From the NCBI GenBank assembly GCA_017456685.1, contig JAFTIV010000068.1:1-6940 (forward strand): a stretch of 6,940 nucleotides of DNA, given 5' to 3'. Below are positions 5,333 through 6,940 of this stretch, piece by piece. Both the position numbers and the translations under genes were made by a program. Below the pieces are notes generated by a model. It had not been told where the DNA came from. It did not search any database and saw only the letters and a program-made list of their open reading frames with translations. Each line of letters opens with the position of its first letter. Within the stretch, counting starts at the first letter, position 1. Source of the stretch: Clostridia bacterium. GTDB lineage: Bacteria; Bacillota; Clostridia; Oscillospirales; CAG-272.

Positions 5333-6400
5333 TTAAATGCACTCTATTATTTTATCAGTAATTTCCTTTGTGCCAAGGGCTTGTGCTCCGTGTGCAAGGT
5401 CTGCTGTGCGGTAGCCTGCCTCAAGCACCTTATCTACTGCGCTAACGATTGCCTCGCTCTCCTCAACAAGATTGAAGGAGTAAAGAAGCATCATAGCACC
5501 TGAGAGAATTGTTGCGATTGGGTTCGCCTTGTTTTGTCCTGCGATGTCAGGAGCAGAGCCGTGAATTGGCTCATAAAGACCCTTTGTTGTTTCGTTAAGT
5601 GATGCAGATGGGAGCATTCCTATCGAGCCTGTGATTTGAGATGCCTCGTCTGAGAGAATATCTCCAAACATATTTGAGGTTACAATAACATCGAATTGTG
5701 CAGGATTACGAACAAGCTGCATTGCGGCATTGTCAACAAGCATATCTGCAACCTCAACCTCTGGGTACTCGCTTGCAATTTCGTGAACGATTTTTCTCCA
5801 AAGGCGTGAGCTTTCAAGAACATTAGCCTTATCAATGCTAATAAGCTTGCCTCTGCGCTTTCTTGCGGTTTCAAAGGCTACTCTTGCAATTCTTTCAATT
5901 TCCATACGGGAGTAGCATTCTGTATCGTATGCCTCCTCACCGTACTTGCCCTCTCTCATTCCGCGCTCACCGAAGTAAATTCCGCCTGTGAGCTCACGAA
6001 CAATCATAATATCGAAGCCGTTTTCTACAATGTCGGCTCTAAGTGGGCACTCGCCCTTAAGCGCTGGGTAGAGCTTTGCAGGACGAAGGTTTGTAAACAA
6101 ATTCATTGCGGAGCGAATTCCAAGAAGCGCCTTTTCTGGACGCATATTGCCAGGGAGAGTGTCCCATTTTGGTCCGCCTACTGCGCCAAGAAGCACGCTA
6201 TCAGCCTCAAGACAGCCCTTTACTGTTTCCTCGGGGAGTGGAATTCCGTGCTTATCAATTGCGCATCCGCCTATATCATATGGTGTGAAGGTGAAGGTAT
6301 GTCCGTATTTTTTGCCGATTACCTCAAGCACGCGAACCGCGCTATCGACAATCTCTGGTCCTATTCCGTCACCCTTTAAAAGTGCTATGTTCAAGTTCAT
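5333..6400 (-). CDS. leuB: 3-isopropylmalate dehydrogenase
   Basis: LeuB oxidatively decarboxylates 3-isopropylmalate with NAD, giving 4-methyl-2-oxopentanoate, the direct leucine precursor. The 355-residue length is standard. Motifs include [12 protein letters not shown] at 7-18, [11 protein letters not shown] at 70-80, [21 protein letters not shown] at 87-107, [13 protein letters not shown] at 135-147, [15 protein letters not shown] at 188-202, and [18 protein letters not shown] at 277-294. By comparison with the Thermus enzyme, the substrate residues are Arg96, Arg106, Arg135, Tyr142 and Lys191, and the metal-binding aspartates are Asp223, Asp247 and Asp251. All are present, so the enzyme should be active as a cytosolic dimer. 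HGSAPDIAG and the run at 87-107 support LeuB over isocitrate or tartrate dehydrogenase relatives. The ATG at 6400 has AAGAGG 8 bases upstream, 14 bases after leuD. The stop is one base from the next gene. Confidence 0.97.
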   Translation of the reverse strand: MNLNIALLKGDGIGPEIVDSAVRVLEVIGKKYGHTFTFTPYDIGGCAIDKHGIPLPEETVKGCLEADSVLLGAVGGPKWDTLPGNMRPEKALLGIRSAMNLFTNLRPAKLYPALKGECPLRADIVENGFDIMIVRELTGGIYFGERGMREGKYGEEAYDTECYSRMEIERIARVAFETARKRRGKLISIDKANVLESSRLWRKIVHEIASEYPEVEVADMLVDNAAMQLVRNPAQFDVIVTSNMFGDILSDEASQITGSIGMLPSASLNETTKGLYEPIHGSAPDIAGQNKANPIATILSGAMMLLYSFNLVEESEAIVSAVDKVLEAGYRTADLAHGAQALGTKEITDKIIECI

Positions 6401-6414
6401 ATCTGTTGCCTCTT

Positions 6415-6909
6415 TTATTTGATATCTCCACGACGAATTGACTCAACGAGTCCGCCGTTTGTGATTATTTTTTGAATGAATTCCGGAAATGGCTGTGTCT
6501 TGTAGGTTTCTCCGCTTGTAAGGTCGTAAATAAGACCATTATCAAGGTCAGCCTCTACCCTGTGTCCGTCCTCAATTGCCTCTGCAGCCTCCTCGCACTC
6601 GACAATTGCAAGACCTATATTGATTGCGTTACGATAGAAAATTCTTGCAAAGGTTTTTGCAATTACAAGTGAAATTCCGCTTGCCTTAATTGCAATTGGT
6701 GCGTGCTCTCTTGATGAGCCACAGCCAAAGTTGAAGCCTGCGACCATAATATCGCCCTTCTCAACCTTCTTTACAAAATCCTTGTCAATGTCCTCCATAC
6801 AGTGAGAAGCGAGCTCGCTATGGTCACTTGTATTAAGATATCTTGCAGGGATTATTACATCGGTGTCAACATTGTCACCATATTTAATTACTTTTCCTGA
6901 AAATTTCAT
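6415..6909 (-). CDS. leuD: 3-isopropylmalate dehydratase small subunit
   Basis: LeuD is the swivel-domain subunit that pairs with the iron-sulfur LeuC to isomerise 2-isopropylmalate to 3-isopropylmalate. The 164 residues match the compact archaeal/clostridial type, shorter than the roughly 200-residue enterobacterial form. Key segments are [16 protein letters not shown] at 10-25, [20 protein letters not shown] at 59-78 carrying the substrate-contacting serine and arginine loop, and [10 protein letters not shown] at 91-100. The homologous homoaconitase and 2,3-dimethylmalate dehydratase small subunits share this fold, but leuB next door makes the leucine role by far the likeliest. The ATG at 6909 has a perfect AAGGAGG 8 bases upstream. 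The SD overlaps the stop codon of the preceding leuC, 13 bases before this start. The leuB gene follows after 14 bases. Confidence 0.96.
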   Translation of the reverse strand: MKFSGKVIKYGDNVDTDVIIPARYLNTSDHSELASHCMEDIDKDFVKKVEKGDIMVAGFNFGCGSSREHAPIAIKASGISLVIAKTFARIFYRNAINIGLAIVECEEAAEAIEDGHRVEADLDNGLIYDLTSGETYKTQPFPEFIQKIITNGGLVESIRRGDIK

Positions 6910-6917
6910 AGTGAGTG

Positions 6918-6924
6918 CCTCCTT
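6918..6924 (-). promoter_or_regulatory. Ribosome binding site of leuD, overlapping the leuC stop
   Basis: AAGGAGG lies 8 bases before the leuD ATG and shares its first two bases with the TAA that ends the upstream frame. The arrangement favours re-initiation by ribosomes finishing leuC and helps keep the two dehydratase subunits in balance. Confidence 0.85.
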
Positions 6925-6940
6925 ATATTTTGCTTGGGTC
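6923..6940 (-). CDS. leuC: 3-isopropylmalate dehydratase large subunit, last five codons (cut by window edge)
   Basis: From the right edge, the frame reads D-P-S-K-I followed by TAA at 6925-6923. LeuC proteins of the compact type commonly end in a short tail of the form DP-x-K, and leuC nearly always precedes leuD. These two points support the call. Only 15 coding bases are visible, so no motif can be tested. Its stop overlaps the leuD SD, the expected tight leuC-leuD junction. Confidence 0.65.
   Translation of the reverse strand, partial: DPSKI

Noticed and set aside
6106..6672. Plus-strand open frames opposite leuB and leuD
   Set aside because: They are antisense to well-conserved enzyme genes and are low-complexity translations without domains.

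Overview
The window looks like part of an amino-acid biosynthesis block from a low-to-mid GC anaerobic Firmicute, most likely a member of Clostridia. The signs are AT-rich intergenic DNA, strong purine-rich Shine-Dalgarno (SD) sequences, a perfect sigma-A-type promoter, the short HisG plus HisZ form of ATP phosphoribosyltransferase, a YerC/YecD TrpR-like regulator and a DUF815-type AAA+ ATPase. A genus cannot be named from the sequence. Every supported gene is on the minus strand, so transcription runs from high to low coordinates.

Right-hand unit (6940 to about 2530): the last five codons of leuC, then leuD, leuB, a DUF815-family AAA+ ATPase gene, a single-ACT threonine ammonia-lyase (ilvA type) and ridA. 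Gaps between these genes are 1 to 15 bases. The unit appears to end in a hairpin just after the ridA stop. LeuCD and LeuB make the leucine precursor, IlvA makes 2-oxobutanoate for isoleucine, and RidA clears the reactive enamine/imine that IlvA releases. The AAA+ ATPase has no evident metabolic role and is the least explained gene here.

Middle (about 2560 to 2155): a small GTG-started protein with two predicted membrane segments and no recognised family, then a 108-base intergenic region. That region holds a consensus promoter (TTGACA, 17 bases, TATAAT), an inverted repeat centred near the expected transcription start that closely resembles the TrpR operator core, and three tandem copies of an 8-base unit running into the SD.

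Left-hand unit (2154 to 1): yerC (TrpR-like regulator), hisZ, hisG and the first 44 codons of hisD. Their junctions are a 1-base gap, a 4-base overlap and an 8-base overlap. A TrpR-family regulator as first gene of a his operon, behind a TrpR-like operator, suggests local autoregulated control of histidine synthesis. The predicted leader of about 33 bases is too short for a T-box.

No gene-free stretch exceeds 300 bases. I found no tRNA, rRNA, CRISPR array, insertion sequence or phage gene. No previously undescribed multi-gene system is evident. The best leads are the operator/promoter arrangement before yerC-his and the DUF815 ATPase inside the leu-ilv unit.
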